Positions 1-11,344 of a stretch of 64,000 nt of DNA are shown here, piece by piece. Within the stretch, counting starts at the first letter, position 1. Each line of letters begins with the position of its first letter. The position numbers and the translations under genes are program-made. Source of the DNA: Terebella lapidaria (Eukaryota; Annelida; Polychaeta; Terebellida; Terebellidae); the NCBI GenBank assembly GCA_949152475.1, contig OX424570.1, positions 18,100,694-18,164,693 on the forward strand, in the 5' to 3' direction. The notes beneath the pieces were generated by a model. That model was not told the DNA's origin. It saw only the letters and a program-made list of their open reading frames with translations, and searched no databases.

Positions 1-1400
1 ATGCTCCATACTAATGTCCATAATCGAATGCTTAGATGGCAGTGGCAGGCGACAGGGAACACAGAGAGATTTACAAGTTGAGCCCACAACAGATGATCTT
101 TAAGCCTTTGGAGACAAGCGGAGTTGGGGTTAGTAGCTTGTCACTAACCCAGACACAAGCAATGTTGGTTATAAAGAGTATTGAATAGCACTAGCTTCAA
201 CGTCCCTGACCTAGGCTTCACTGGCAACCGACTCATCTTAGTTGTTGAGGAAGAAGGCCAGAACTGTGCATAGATTCTGGATTCGATTTAGCAGAGGAGA
301 ACCAAGCCTTGCGTGCTTACGAACTGACAGGCCAGAAAAATGGAATCACGAGTTATCATTAGCTCACACTTATGGAAGTTGATCACCAGAACGGTAAAGA
401 TTCAGGGAGAGGGACATACTGAGAGAGCATGAAACTGTTGGACATGGCTAAAAATGCGATCCCGAGTTACCAGTGGGAGGCAGGGTGCACCAGAATGTGG
501 TCTTCATAGCGACTGATTTCCATAGCACTGGATGTCAACTGACTCCTGAGACCACGAACACTACAATGCAGTAACCCAGAGTCCTGGGATCTGCTGGTTC
601 GATTGTATTATTGAAGATTAACTTTTGAATCCTAACAGCCCGTGCCGCTCACTTCTTTGGGGCAGAAGGCTGCCTGAAAGGTTTTCAAACAGGAGACCAT
701 TTGTGGAATTTTCGAACCATATTTGAAAATCTTACAATTAAAGGGCTGGCTCGAATCTTTGATCAATAAGGCCGTAGGTGAGCTACCTCCACGTCCTGAT
801 CCACACTTGGACTGTTCTCCAGAGTCCAGAGCCACAACAACAATAACCACACTTGATCTGGGAAGAGTAACTGGAGGCAGAAGCGCTTGAAAGGGCTTCT
901 CAAGCTTTTCCTTGCTGGCCTCCCGAGCTGAGGTGATAGGCTGTGGCTGGACTGCTGCTTGCCCAATAGGTCCTGCGTAAGCTGCATGTTGGCCATTGGA
1001 TCCTGTCGGAGACTTGTCGTAGCTCCGAATCAAAAGCAGGTCCCCTTTTGGAAGAGGGGGACTTGGTTTCTGTCTCCCAGTGCTTACTATGCACACCGTG
1101 TGGAGCAGCAACAACAAGTGCGACAGGTAGTGTGGTGGTAGCGAGGGCATAGGGGCAAGAAAAAACAGTACGAGTTGACGCTACAAACTGCCTGGGCATG
1201 GATGACAATGGTGGAATGAGACCCTGAGTGACCTGCATTAAGAAAGACTGTCTAATACAATGAAGGGCGACCTGTGTATGTGCTCTCAGCAAGGGGAAAT
1301 CCAAGTCATGGAGGTTGCTTAATGGGTGCGCCATTTTCAGCGAGAAAACCTGCCGACTACTGAAGTTAGGACATCAGAAGGAAGGCTTTCTTCTGTCTGC
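1..1400 (-). mobile_element. Decayed DIRS-type retrotransposon copy (remnant A), cut by window start
   Basis: Minus-strand reading around 632-1150 gives a gag-to-RT linker containing a KDSSQPFNCKIFKYG stretch. That stretch is closely matched at 39314-39595 (remnant C). Nucleotide stretches such as GAATGCTTAGATGGCAGTGG near position 27 recur near 38579, so the two regions are copies of one family. The reading frame is broken by many stops, and no catalytic motif survives within this piece. It lies next to remnant B in the same orientation and may have been inserted separately. Confidence 0.6.
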
Positions 1401-1437
1401 CTAAGATTTGAGAGGAACAGTAACTCATCGTTTTGAA

Positions 1438-3480
1438 AGTTAAAACTAGTATTATTTACTATACTTACCTCAATAATACTACACGGGTAAGTCCAACAGC
1501 CTACCTAAAATAGGCACCCCCGTAGAGAAACCTCCCTATGGGGAAGAATAAAAAATGACTCCTCCAATGCTGCCGCCAGCCAGCAAAGTGCTCACTTCCT
1601 CCATTCCCAATAATTCGATTTCTCGGGGACGAGTACGAAGGAAACGGGGACGGATGGGTGGGACACTTTAGTAGTGTTATGGAGGTAAGTGTAGTAAATG
1701 ATACTAGTTTCAACCTTTGAAACGGCGAATTATCTTCCTATACAGTACCTCCATAATACTACACGGTAAAGTCAGAAGAAACATAGGAGGTGAGCTTTGT
1801 GCCCGTCCTGCCTCAACAGATCTTCTTTGGCAGGCAATGCTCTCGGAGAGGCAACAGTCTCGGGAACTCGATGAGGAGATATAGAAGCTCCGGAAATCAT
1901 GTCTTGTTGGGTTGCAGAGGAGCGATCAACAGAATAAGGCCATGATGTGCTCGGATCTTGGTGATCATCTACGGGATTAAGCTGGCCGGAGGGTAAGCAT
2001 GAGCATAATGGCTGTCCCAATCCATTGACAGAGCATCAACACCCCACGCTTTAGGGTCTGTGATCGGATACACAATTAACCTATCCCAAATGCCCCCAAA
2101 AATTGTCCGAGTTTCACAAATTACGTTAGAAAACTTGTGTCCCAACAGGTAGCAACAGGTTCACTGAGGTTGGTCCCAAAGAAGACACAACTGCCCCAAG
2201 ACTGATGGAGACAAATTCCACTTGGTGGGTTGCACCTAACTTCGACAATGAAACATATCCGCCAAGACATTGAGATGGCTGGGGATGTGGTGGCTGGGAG
2301 CAGGAATGAGTGGGCGTTGCACCAGTGAAGCAGAGCAGACACTTGAAGACTGAGCGTCAGAGAGTGGATACCCCCTGGCTTGTTCATAAAAGCCACGACA
2401 TACTAGTATAAGCCCCGACTGTTGAGTTGTCTGTAGCCACCAAAACGAAGTGGCCCGTTGACTTGAATGCCCAGTTGGTCAAGGCCAGAGATACGATTTC
2501 CAATGTGCCACGACAAATATTGGCCGCCTCATAGGCCCGATATTTCCTGAAACTCCAAGTGGGAAAGGAGAACCCATAGTTAATTTTCCAAGTTGCATCC
2601 ACCACCGGACGCACTCGCGAGCTGCGGGAGACAACGTTACCAGAGTCAGGGTTGATTACTTGACACCAACTGAGTCTCAGGCAATGCTGAAGTTCTCGCA
2701 TGTGGAGGAAGCTGACTGGCACCAGCTTCTCCGTTGCAACCAATCGCGGTGTTCGATCAAGGTGTTACAAGACGGATAGTGTACAAGCCAGTCATCGAGT
2801 TACTGATGTAGGAAGTTGATGAGCAAGGCTTTCGATCTTGCGCACCACCATTGCGAAGATCCCAGAGAAGGTGACAGACCGAAATGTAGAGCACAGAACT
2901 GCCAAACACGAACTTCAGATACTGACGGGAGCCCGGCTAGATTGGAGTGTGGAAAAGGCATCTTTCAGATCCAGAAAGGCCACCCAAGCATCCACCGAGA
3001 GTGCTAACCGTTCGGATTCGGCTGTCTCCGTAGCGAATTTGGGAGTCTGCACGAACGGGTTCAACGGCGACAAGTCGTTCACTGGACTCCAACCGCCTAA
3101 ACTCTTAGGAACCACAAATACAATACTGTGGAACCCTGGGGTGCTGGGATTCATGGGTTCGACGGCCCCTTTTGAGATCAGTTCTGAATCTCCACATCTA
3201 AGACTGCCCACTTGTCTGGGGCTAACAGCAGAGTGAAGGGCATGGGAACGGGGGACAGAAGAGGCATTTTTACGAACTCAATCTTGAATCCCTTCCGTAG
3301 TACCCCCACGATCCAAGATCTGGCTCCCATCTCTTCCCAAAACAGGCCAAAAGAGATCGCACAACTGATACCAAAATGGGAGGGAGTCGCCCTTGGTGAC
3401 GTGTGGTAGCCGTGGTATGGTACATCCTTGCGAGAGTACTGTTAGGGTGTAGTAACTGCATGACAACAAGCGAATTTCTC
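1438..3480 (-). mobile_element. Decayed DIRS-type retrotransposon copy (remnant B): RT and RNase H fragments plus terminal inverted repeats
   Basis: Minus-strand translation of 2915-3211 gives a reverse-transcriptase start resembling that of the younger element at 43-50 kb. It has GAVEPMNPSTPGFHSIVFVV, then DLSPLNPF and a motif-A-like FLDLKDAF. 2384-2743 gives the RNase H stretch LVATDNSTVGAYTS, and 1990-2060 gives VDALSMDWDSHYAHAYPP, the C-terminal region of RT/RNase H. A facing inverted repeat at 1438-1484 and 1671-1716 matches in layout the terminal structure at 42316-42673 of the younger element. There is no room for a tyrosine recombinase between the RNase H end and the terminal repeats, so that gene appears deleted. 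Stops and frameshifts make it inactive. Confidence 0.75.
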
Positions 3481-3599
3481 ATTGATCTTACGTTGTGATT
3501 CCGAGGAAAATACAGAGCCACAATATAACACACAATAGGTATGAAGGACTATAGATTCGTTTTGGATAGCTATTTGTGGAATACACCGAACTATTACAG

Positions 3600-4360
3600 T
3601 GAAATTTTGACATAAATTTCGGTGTTGAATTATGTTTGAATTTCACATGCAAGCAGTGAAGTTTAAGGAATATGTTGAAGTCTCCCTTCCCAACATGGAG
3701 AAATTTATTGATCGATACCACCAGTCAGTTCTTGCCCCTACGGATAAAACGGACGACACTGACGACGGAAGCCTTGTACCTGTGGTTCACAATCAAGAGT
3801 TGATTGATGTGTAACCTATGCCTAACAGGGCGCCTCAGCATAATAAGAAACGACAGCATCCTCGCCCCTCATAATGGATAGTTCATTGGATTTTGTGGCC
3901 ATGATATGGATAACCTTCAGAGGTGAACAAACCGCCAGAACGAAAATGTTCAATCTACGAAGGACGAATCCCACGCTTCGAAAAGGTGGCGTCTGATCTA
4001 TAACAACCTGATATTCAACGCTGTGCAATAAACCAAAGGTGAAGATGGCTCCTCGCTTCTGAGATATTCATGAGTGATCATTTCAAATTGAGCAAAACTG
4101 ATCTGGATAACATTATAATTCATAACTGCCATAGAATCGGTCAGCCTTCGACGGATCGTGTTCGATCAATCGTCGCAAATGTCAACAAACGGTCAACCCC
4201 TACGATCCTGTAACAGGCGTACAATCTTGAAGGTACCAAACTTAGTGTCTTTCCACAACTTCCACGCCGGCTCGCTGAACGCAAAAAGCAGATGATGCCA
4301 CTGTACAAGGAGGCCCTCGCAATGAACAGAAGGCTGCATGGTTCGGGTAGAATGTAAGTA
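3600..4360 (+). pseudogene. Decayed LINE ORF1 (RRM-like, L1/Tx1-type) fragment
   Basis: In frame from about 4056 the plus strand reads DHFKLSKTDLDNIIIHNCHR, followed after a stop and frame change by LEGTKLSVFPQLPRRLAERK and a KQMMPLYKEALAMNRR stretch. This pattern (dimer or RNA-binding region, then FPQLP and PLYKEA) is typical of ORF1 proteins of L1-like LINEs in invertebrates. An open stretch at 3632-3814 just upstream may be the N-terminal part. There are several stops and no reverse transcriptase nearby, so this is a dead fragment. Confidence 0.55.
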
Positions 4361-4535
4361 TCAATCTATTACCACCAATGCAGTCAGATTTTGATGATGC
4401 CCATAACAAACGTAAATTACAACATTTTGCAATAGAAACAAAGCCCGACCAAATAGTTTATCCAAAGTCACACTGGCGTCATCAGGGGCAGACAGTGTGT
4501 TAAATGTAATTGATGCTGTATGTTGGTGAAGAGCT
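4352..4535 (+). repeat. Interspersed repeat family R1, copy 1
   Basis: It begins GTAAGTATCAATCTATTACC, runs through a CCGACCAAATAGTTTATCC core, and ends near CACTGGCGTCATCAGGGGC and CAGTGTG. The same order of blocks is seen near 8362-8535 (reverse), 8604-8785, 30571-30830, 31083-31335 and, degraded, at 10890-11000 and 32960-33030. Near its end CACACTG and CAGTGTG face each other around the GGCGTCATCAGGGG loop. It has no coding capacity; it is probably a non-autonomous transposon or SINE-like unit. Confidence 0.6.
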
Positions 4536-5779
4536 GCAGTTACCCCCTAGATGTCCTCCCCCTGCACGCAACAGTACATCATTGGCGATTGAGATGTCGG
4601 TGAGTTGCTCCGATCCGGTTTCTCACGATAAGAGAACACTGGTCCTGTTAGGTTTGATCTGATTGCCAAATGTGGAGCTGAGGTAATGAACACAGTACCT
4701 GAATTAATGTGAAATGCCCGACTCTCCGACCACCATGTAAATTTCCTATATAACATGGTCACAACAGCTCCTGTTCAAAGGAACAAAAAAGTGAGTGAGT
4801 GAGTGAAGTAATACGATATCAAATGATATCATAATGAGTCACGTTGTCTATTATAAGCCTGTCTGCGTATCAACTGAAACGAAATGAAATTACATCATAG
4901 TGCGTCACGTATTTCTGTTTTAATCCTGTGTGCGTGTAAACTGATACGATATGAAATGACATCATAATGCACCATAAATTAATGACACTTCCAGGTTGCA
5001 ATGTTCAATGAATTCTGAGGTATGAAAATATTCAAATTTGAAATAATTGGTGGAGAATGATAAGGAGACTGTGATAGTATTGGTGATATTTTTAATATAG
5101 AGTGTGTAGATGTGCGTGCTTCTGTCTACCTGTTGCAGATACAGGTGTATACCTGCTTGGAGTGCCAAATAATATAACAATATGTTTGTCCAGGTCTTTG
5201 TGTGAATACCACACGACAAACAATGCTATGATCATTTACTACTCATAAATGATATAAAAAAAGACCCAGCAATCCATACTTATGGAAATTCTTTTCTATC
5301 TGATAATATGTCGTTATATTTGTTCAGCTAACTGTTTATAAACATATATGTCTATGTAAGTATACACTATATCATCAAGGTGATTTGGACCAAGTATAAA
5401 TTATTGTGATAAATATGATATATCTGTAGCACTCCAATACGTATACTGCATGTGTGTGTATATATGTGTACTTACACAAAGAATACTCATCGTAAATACT
5501 TTCCATCCCGTGATTGTGATATTTCGTTATGGTGCGAATTTTTCATTAAGCACAACCATTGCACGATAGTGAAACAACAGGTTCAATTTTGAACTGATGG
5601 AATGAAAATGAAATGCAGCCGATTCAAGCTTTTCAAGCTAATAAACCCATCCAGGACAGGTTCGCTAGATTGATTCCACAAGTCCATTGTGCAAGAGTTT
5701 TTGTCAATATAGAACGCTCATATTTTTAGGGGTGATTGCGTTTTACAAATGGTTATAATACTGACAAAAATATACTAAC
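4536..5779. other. Intergenic, AT-rich, no gene seen
   Basis: Only short frames with frequent stops are present. A GAGTGAGTGAGTGA-type microtract lies near 4791-4806. Between 4810 and 4970, short blocks reading roughly ATACGATATCAAATGATATCATAATG recur two to three times as a weak tandem repeat of about 80 bp. Nothing else is recognisable. Confidence 0.5.
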
Positions 5780-5878
5780 CAATAGGACACATCCTCATCA
5801 GCGCCACTACCGGGGGTAACCCTGATCTTTTCATAATCTGTCACAAGCTTGAAGCTGATCGGTGGATTTGCTTCGGTA
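5780..5878 (-). pseudogene. Decayed exon-2 copy of the Vps62/aerolysin-like gene family
   Basis: The minus strand reads NPPISFKLVTDYEKI, then GSGADEDVSYW, ending exactly at a TATTG|GTTAGT donor. This aligns with exon 2 of both intact genes (14540-14639 and 32347-32446). The conserved W-D-D-S before GSGAD is changed to R-V-T-P, and the segment is one base shorter than the intact exons. Flanking sequence at about 5930-6030 also resembles the intron 1 sequence of the minus-strand gene near 15280-15370, so exon and intron were duplicated together. No other exon follows in correct order, so I call it a relic. Confidence 0.75.
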
Positions 5879-6239
5879 CTGCGAGAGGGGCATAATGATT
5901 TCAATTTTATTGTATGTATTTACTATCGCAAGTAATTTCATGGTACCAATAAAAACTGAAATGGAACAATTCTGGATATGGAACAAACCAGACATTCAAC
6001 ATTAACACAGGTGTCATCAAACTCACATTGTTGCCATGAAAGGCCGCACATATTTCTTCAATCGCTGCCTCATGAAAACGGAATACAATTGCCCAGTCAC
6101 TTGTACATACAATTAAGATAACCTGGAAGCACAGAGACAGGTGTGTCAATATTTGTAATCGATTGGTGTGTGTATACTCAGTCACATAGGAGTTTTGTCT
6201 CATTTTGATTCATTGACTCAAACATATAAACCCATAGAT

Positions 6240-7500
6240 ATCTTGAATGATTATTTAAATCGACTGTTTCGACTTAAGGTTTGTTCCAAGTTTGAAAACA
6301 TATCCGTAAGCTTAATACAGATCTGAATGTAGGCTCTGTAGAAAGTTTGACTGTAAGATATATACCAACTTTGTGGGTTTGAATGTAAAATACCAACTAA
6401 ACCATCTATACAAATTTGACTGTAGACCTAATGATGCGGATGGAGTGCAGTGAACTTTAGGTTTAGTGCCGGATGTCATACATACAAAATATATGAAGAT
6501 TCAACGAGAATTTCAATGACAAAACCCAACGGAATTATTCCTGATACAGCTGACAGACTCAGCTATTAGCGAAGTATGAGATTGTTATTGGCATCACTAA
6601 AGTTTGGGGTGTTTTGTGGTAATGGGTTGACACATATATTTATACCACTCAGAGGGTGTCACACAGCTGGCGGACTTCCAACTCCTTACACTTGTGGCGT
6701 TTTATTAGGTACTTGTCATACACCCACCACATGGGGGTGTGCTTTAATGAACTGTTGGGCAGTTAATACTGGTATCCAATAGGAAGACCTATATTTCATA
6801 CACAATCTGCCTCTAATGAGGCCAGCATGGATTTGTCATTGATATCATCAACATCTGGTTTTATTGGTGGTAATAGGTTGATACATTATGATGGAGAGAA
6901 CAGTTGAAACAACCTGTATGGACATGTACGGAATATAATATTCCAAATGTCTCAACACCGTAATGGAGATCGTTCCACAAGGTGTCAACCTGTCTTAGTG
7001 CACACCATGAAGGGCGATATAGTGAAACTTGGTATGTAGAACGGGTCAGGGAACATCCGACCCATTCATTTACCAGTGACGCGGTGACGCAGAACCTTGT
7101 TCTTCAAGAACCATTTTTTCAGAGGTGGTATACTTCTAGAAACAAACATCTAGTACCGCACTATGGCAACCCTTGCGCCATTGAGAGATGTGAATATAAG
7201 CAATGCTTGTTGTCAATTGTTGTAAAATCAATGAAAAAGGATTATTCACGCATCGGTCGATGTACAACCTCTTAGAAAAATGCTGATAACAAGCGTGATG
7301 GTTCTCGTCCCTGTCATGTTTCCTGGCTAACCTGAGACATCTGCCATGTAGACACTGAGACCATTTCAGCTATGATGTTATGTCCTCATCTCGTTTCCAG
7401 AGACCTTGGGACTGGATCTGTCCATCGTTCTCCCGTTCGGACATGACCCACATGACAAGCTCTAGGCTATATAAGTAGCAGAAATACCCTGACTGAAGTT
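6240..7500. other. Intergenic; no gene recognised
   Basis: Short open stretches exist (for example 6576-6782 and 6982-7275 on the plus strand) but show no recognisable domain, no splice-supported continuation and low complexity of composition. Fragments near 6590-6660 and 6840-6890 resemble reverse-oriented pieces of repeat family R1 (TTATTGGTGGTAATAGGTTGATAC). Confidence 0.45.
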
Positions 7501-7509
7501 ATCTAGCGT

Positions 7510-7920
7510 ATCACTCAGGATAACCACATAACCAGCAGTGCACATAGCCTTCCAGAATGGGTCATCTTGTTCAGAACCCCTGTCATTCCAAACCAGTCTA
7601 TAGTTGTAGGGAACAATTAGAACACCATACTAGGTGGCCTTTGCAGCAGATGAATTGACGGTAAAGAGTGATAGCATGAATACATGCAACCAAACGCGAA
7701 TACTATTAGGCAAGTATCGCAAATTCTATGTTCAAACATTGAATTGAGAAATATTCTCCGTTCAGTCATCTTATCTTATCAAGCGGCTTCACATTTGATA
7801 GATAATTTCGGTTCAAACATCTGAAACGGCGTCAGAGGTTACAGCTTTGACCATCATTGCAGGTATTCTGTGGTTTCTGTGAGACAATCTCATTGCCCGC
7901 TAGTTATTACACATTGAATG
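7510..7920 (-). pseudogene. Decayed exon-5, intron-4 and exon-3 copy of the Vps62/aerolysin-like family
   Basis: Minus-strand 7521-7652 reads YRLVWNDRGSEQDDPFWKAM followed by an AGYV stretch. This matches the second Vps62 module of exon 5 in the intact genes, but the GAD of GSGAD is lost and an in-frame TAG lies just upstream. 7668-7760 resembles intron 4 of the minus-strand gene (shared GAATACATGC and TGTTCAAACA blocks). 7810-7915 resembles the start of exon 3 around MMVKA. Exon 4 is missing. The order 3-5 is correct for a minus-strand gene, yet the exon-2 relic sits downstream at 5.8 kb, so the locus was rearranged or two relics are present. Confidence 0.75.
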
Positions 7921-8361
7921 TTTTCCCTGGGAATATTTGTCTGAGTTCACCTAAAATACATGAGATATTCGGAAGAAATAAGATATATTATTGCATGTCA
8001 CATATGTACATGCACATGATAATGCAACAGTGGTATATATTCTATAAAATTTGATATATTTATCAAACTGTTTATCATTAGCATAGAAGTGTGTTCTCAG
8101 TGGTCTCTCAGAATACATTTGGTCTCTCTCAGATAAGACCCCCTCCACAAAGACATCCGCCTCTGTAATGACGTTTTTCTATGGTGCTAGGATAACGTTA
8201 GATGAACCCCTCTAATGAGATTCAGCTAAGATAAGACGTAAATATCCCGGCAGAAGGGTAAGCTCTATTTAGGGGCGAGGCACTGTATATGTGATGTCTT
8301 ATACATGTAGACTCAATTATGGCTAAAACATTAATCTGATACTAATTTCATCAGGTGTACA

Positions 8362-8535
8362 GAAAAAACAACTACATTTACCACACTGTCTGCCCCTGAT
8401 GACGCCAGTGTGTTTTTTGATAAAGTAATTGGTCGGGCTTTGATTAGGAGGATTTGCCTATTGCAGGATGCTGTATGTTTGTTATTGGAATCATCAGAAT
8501 TTGGCTGTATTGGTGGTGATAGATCGATACTTACA
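8362..8535 (-). repeat. Interspersed repeat family R1, copy 2 (reverse)
   Basis: It is the reverse complement of the R1 unit: it opens with the CAC(A)CTGTCTGCCCCTGATGAC end and closes with GATCGATACTTAC. With the copy at 8604-8785 it forms a facing pair separated by about 70 bp, able to fold as a long hairpin in DNA or RNA. Confidence 0.6.
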
Positions 8536-8603
8536 TTCCTCCAAACTTGCCTAGACTAATCACAGGTTTGCAGCATATAGCAAATATATATTACATACAG
8601 AAT

Positions 8604-8785
8604 ATGTAAGTATCAATATATTACCACCAATACAGCTAGATTTTGATGATGCCAATATCAAATGTAAAATGCAGCATTTTACATCAAAAACAAAACCCCG
8701 ACCAATCAGTTGATCCAAAGACACACTGGCGTCATCGGGGGCAGGCAGTGTATGACATGTCGCTGTTTCTACTGTACACCTGGTG
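8604..8785 (+). repeat. Interspersed repeat family R1, copy 3
   Basis: It begins ATGTAAGTATCAATATATT, contains the CACACTGGCGTCATCGGGG block and ends near CTACTGTACACCTGGTGG. It is the partner of the reverse copy just upstream. Confidence 0.6.
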
Positions 8786-9039
8786 GCAGTTGATCATCTG
8801 ATAACGACTATGCTAAAAAATGCGAGGATCAGTTAATATTGGTTCGCCATCATAACGTTTTCGTTCTTACTGGAGCAAACCTATGAGCTGATTAACAACT
8901 CACATCCCGTAAATTCCAGACTTGCAAATCACTCTCACACCACGTCCAAATCACATTCAAAATGGTGAAAGCTGTCACAGATGACAGATGAAAAGCCCAC
9001 ACTTTCCTTCCTTTGCTGTTGCTTCACTGCTGGTAGCCA

Positions 9040-9695
9040 CTGCCCCGGACAACATACACACGGTGGGCCAACGTCAAACCAACCCCTGTGTTATGTTGGT
9101 TGATGTTGGCTGACGTCAGATGATGACGTTGAGCCGACGTCTTTTTGCTCATGGGCCCTATGTTGGCCCAACGTTGTCACTTGGAAACCGAGAACCAACG
9201 TACGGTCAACGCTCAACCAATGTGTATGTGTTATGTTGGTCCACCGTCATCATCTGGCATTGATCCCACGTTTGCTCATCTGCCCAAAGTTGAGTAAAAA
9301 TGTGTATAATTATCATACATCAAGAAATGATCACGCATTTCCTCCGTGAATAAAGACACAAACTTTCAGCAAATTGTGGATTCATTGCTGATTTTCCATT
9401 CTGCCTTTATGAAATAAGTGCCCCTAACCAATTATGAAAATGGCTAATTATCAAAGTATCAAATCCAACATGACGGCCAATTGGTTATTTACCAACGTTC
9501 GCCCAGCGTTGGTCAAACGTTAGTCAAATAATCTTGATTCAAGGTCGGCAGAAGTACGTTGGCCAAACGTTGGTTAGACATCACCTTCTTGTTGCGGTTT
9601 TCTTCGACGTTGGTCAGAAGTTGGCACAACATTGGTAGGCCAACGGCGACGCTGCCGACCCAATGACAACGTTGGCCCAACACGAGAGCCTGATT
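9040..9695. repeat. CCAACGTT-rich imperfect inverted-repeat element
   Basis: Left (9058-9260) and right (9475-9690) arms are dense in ACGTTGG and CCAACGT words, such as GGCCCAACGTTG near 9175 and ACGTTGGCCAAACGTTGG near 9558. They flank an AT-rich core with no such words (about 9295-9470). The arms run in opposite senses overall, as expected for a non-autonomous transposon with long, internally repetitive ends. No gene is inside. The exact ends and any target duplication could not be fixed by eye. Confidence 0.5.
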
Positions 9696-10261
9696 AGGCC
9701 GCGTTGTTTTTTTCTTTGTTTCCCGTTAGCGGGCGGGTGAAAATAGCAATTATTTCGAGGAAAAACACACATGTTTTGGTCTTATCTCCCCTCAAAAATG
9801 ATGTTTTTCTAGCCCCGAAAACACAGAACTTCGTGAAGGATAGTAAATGGTTTCCATTTTGCTGTTTCCCTCTCTGTTATTATCATTAAAGTATTTAATA
9901 GTTTAGCAAATGGTCAAATGCCATTTATTTTTCATTTGTGGCATGAGTTACTTTGTAAAGAAAGATGATATTGTCATGATAAACGTCTGTTTTTTTTTCT
10001 GTGTTTGTTTTTTTTTCCTGGCTGGCTGGTACTTTTCGAAGAAAAAGTTGACGGGAAAGAAAAAAACACAACATGGCCTTATGCAATATCCTCATACCAT
10101 CTAAAGGAACAGATGTTAATGTGCTGATTATTGGGTATTATAACTCCAATAGCTTCCTCGCACACCATGTTCAACTTGAAATGCCAACATTGCCGATTCT
10201 GAACTGTACACTTGACTGGGTATTGATTACTGTCGATTCATAACCAGAGAAATATCTTGAC

Positions 10262-10810
10262 TTGGTGGAGTATTCTGAGTTTCATGAGAAGCATCCAGGA
10301 GAACAAAAAATCATGCATCACCCAGATCGTGAGTCGCTGTATCTCAAGAAAGTTTGGATTAAAACTCGGCTCCCAAATCTCAAGCCAATGTTTATGTGTT
10401 TCACGAACAGTCATAACATTTACTTTAAGAAATACCAAGAGAGCTATGCACACGGACAAGCGTGTACCTCATTTGTGCAAGATAGAGGGCACTTGACGCT
10501 GATGAAGGGCAAGGTTCAAAGATTAATAATGACAGAATTTGATTTATCACAGACATACAGCACTTATATGTCTATGGAATTCACTGTATTGCAGAAAGAA
10601 CAACGCAACTTGGTAACCAGTAGAATGAAGTCTGCGAAGTTAAACAACAATCTTTTTAGCAGTAATGTGGGTAAGTTCATCATAGTATACGGGGAAGGAT
10701 TGGAATCAAAGGGGAAAGAGTGGTATCAGTGTATGTATCAACCTATTACTCCAAGTGTAATTCTGCAATTTCATCATATACATGTACATGGTATAATGAA
10801 GGTGCTGTAG
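10262..10810 (+). other. Unassigned 182-codon open frame
   Basis: This is the longest open stretch in the 9.7-11.3 kb gap. It is lysine- and serine-rich with no signal peptide, membrane segment or domain I recognise. A GG|GTAAGTT splice-donor-like site lies inside it near 10669, so it could include a real exon, but no partner exon was found. It may equally be chance or a repeat relic. Confidence 0.15.
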
Positions 10811-10889
10811 ATTCATTCCGTATCATCATATCCAGTGAAAACTTTGTCAAACCATATTCAGAGAAACACGCCTTAGCCATGAAGCTGAC

Positions 10890-11000
10890 CAAGTGCTACT
10901 GTTGTACCACCAATACAACCAGGTTTTAATGATATCAGCAATATATGCAAACGACTTTATCCTACCAAAGAATTTACAGCCAAAGCCCCACTGGCGTATG
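10890..11000 (+). repeat. Interspersed repeat family R1, degraded copy
   Basis: ACCACCAATACAACCAGG, a TTTATC...CCAAAG block and CCCACTGGCGTATG follow in R1 order, but with many differences from the better copies. Confidence 0.4.
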
Positions 11001-11307
11001 AATTTCTAGATAATTGCGGTAATGATTTGAAACACTTTTTGGTGAGGTTGAGTCTGTTGTGGTGATAAGGATGTATTTTCTTGTTTGTCATAATGTGTCA
11101 GGTGTGAACAACATTATGATTGTCATAATGTGCTTCTATGCTGATTTATCGGTGAACTTCGTTATGTATTCATACCCATTATTATTGGACGAAGTTAAAT
11201 GGCCCCAAACGAAAATGGAGTTGGCAATCCTGAATGACTATCAAACTTTCAAATATATTTCTTGACAACTTTCAACGAGTTTAACAACACAGAATCGAGT
11301 TTGCTTG

Positions 11308-11313
11308 TTTATT
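11308..11313 (-). terminator. Poly(A) signal of the minus-strand Vps62/aerolysin-like gene
   Basis: AATAAA on the minus strand lies about 30 bp after the stop codon. The context CTGAATAAACAAGC is nearly the same as that following the plus-strand paralogue near 35990, so the site is conserved between the copies. Confidence 0.75.
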
Positions 11314-11344
11314 CAGAGGAATATTACATGTCTGGACGCTTGGT

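Noticed and set aside
10262..10810. A new 182-residue protein
   Set aside because: No domain, no paired exon and no conservation evidence; left as an unassigned frame.
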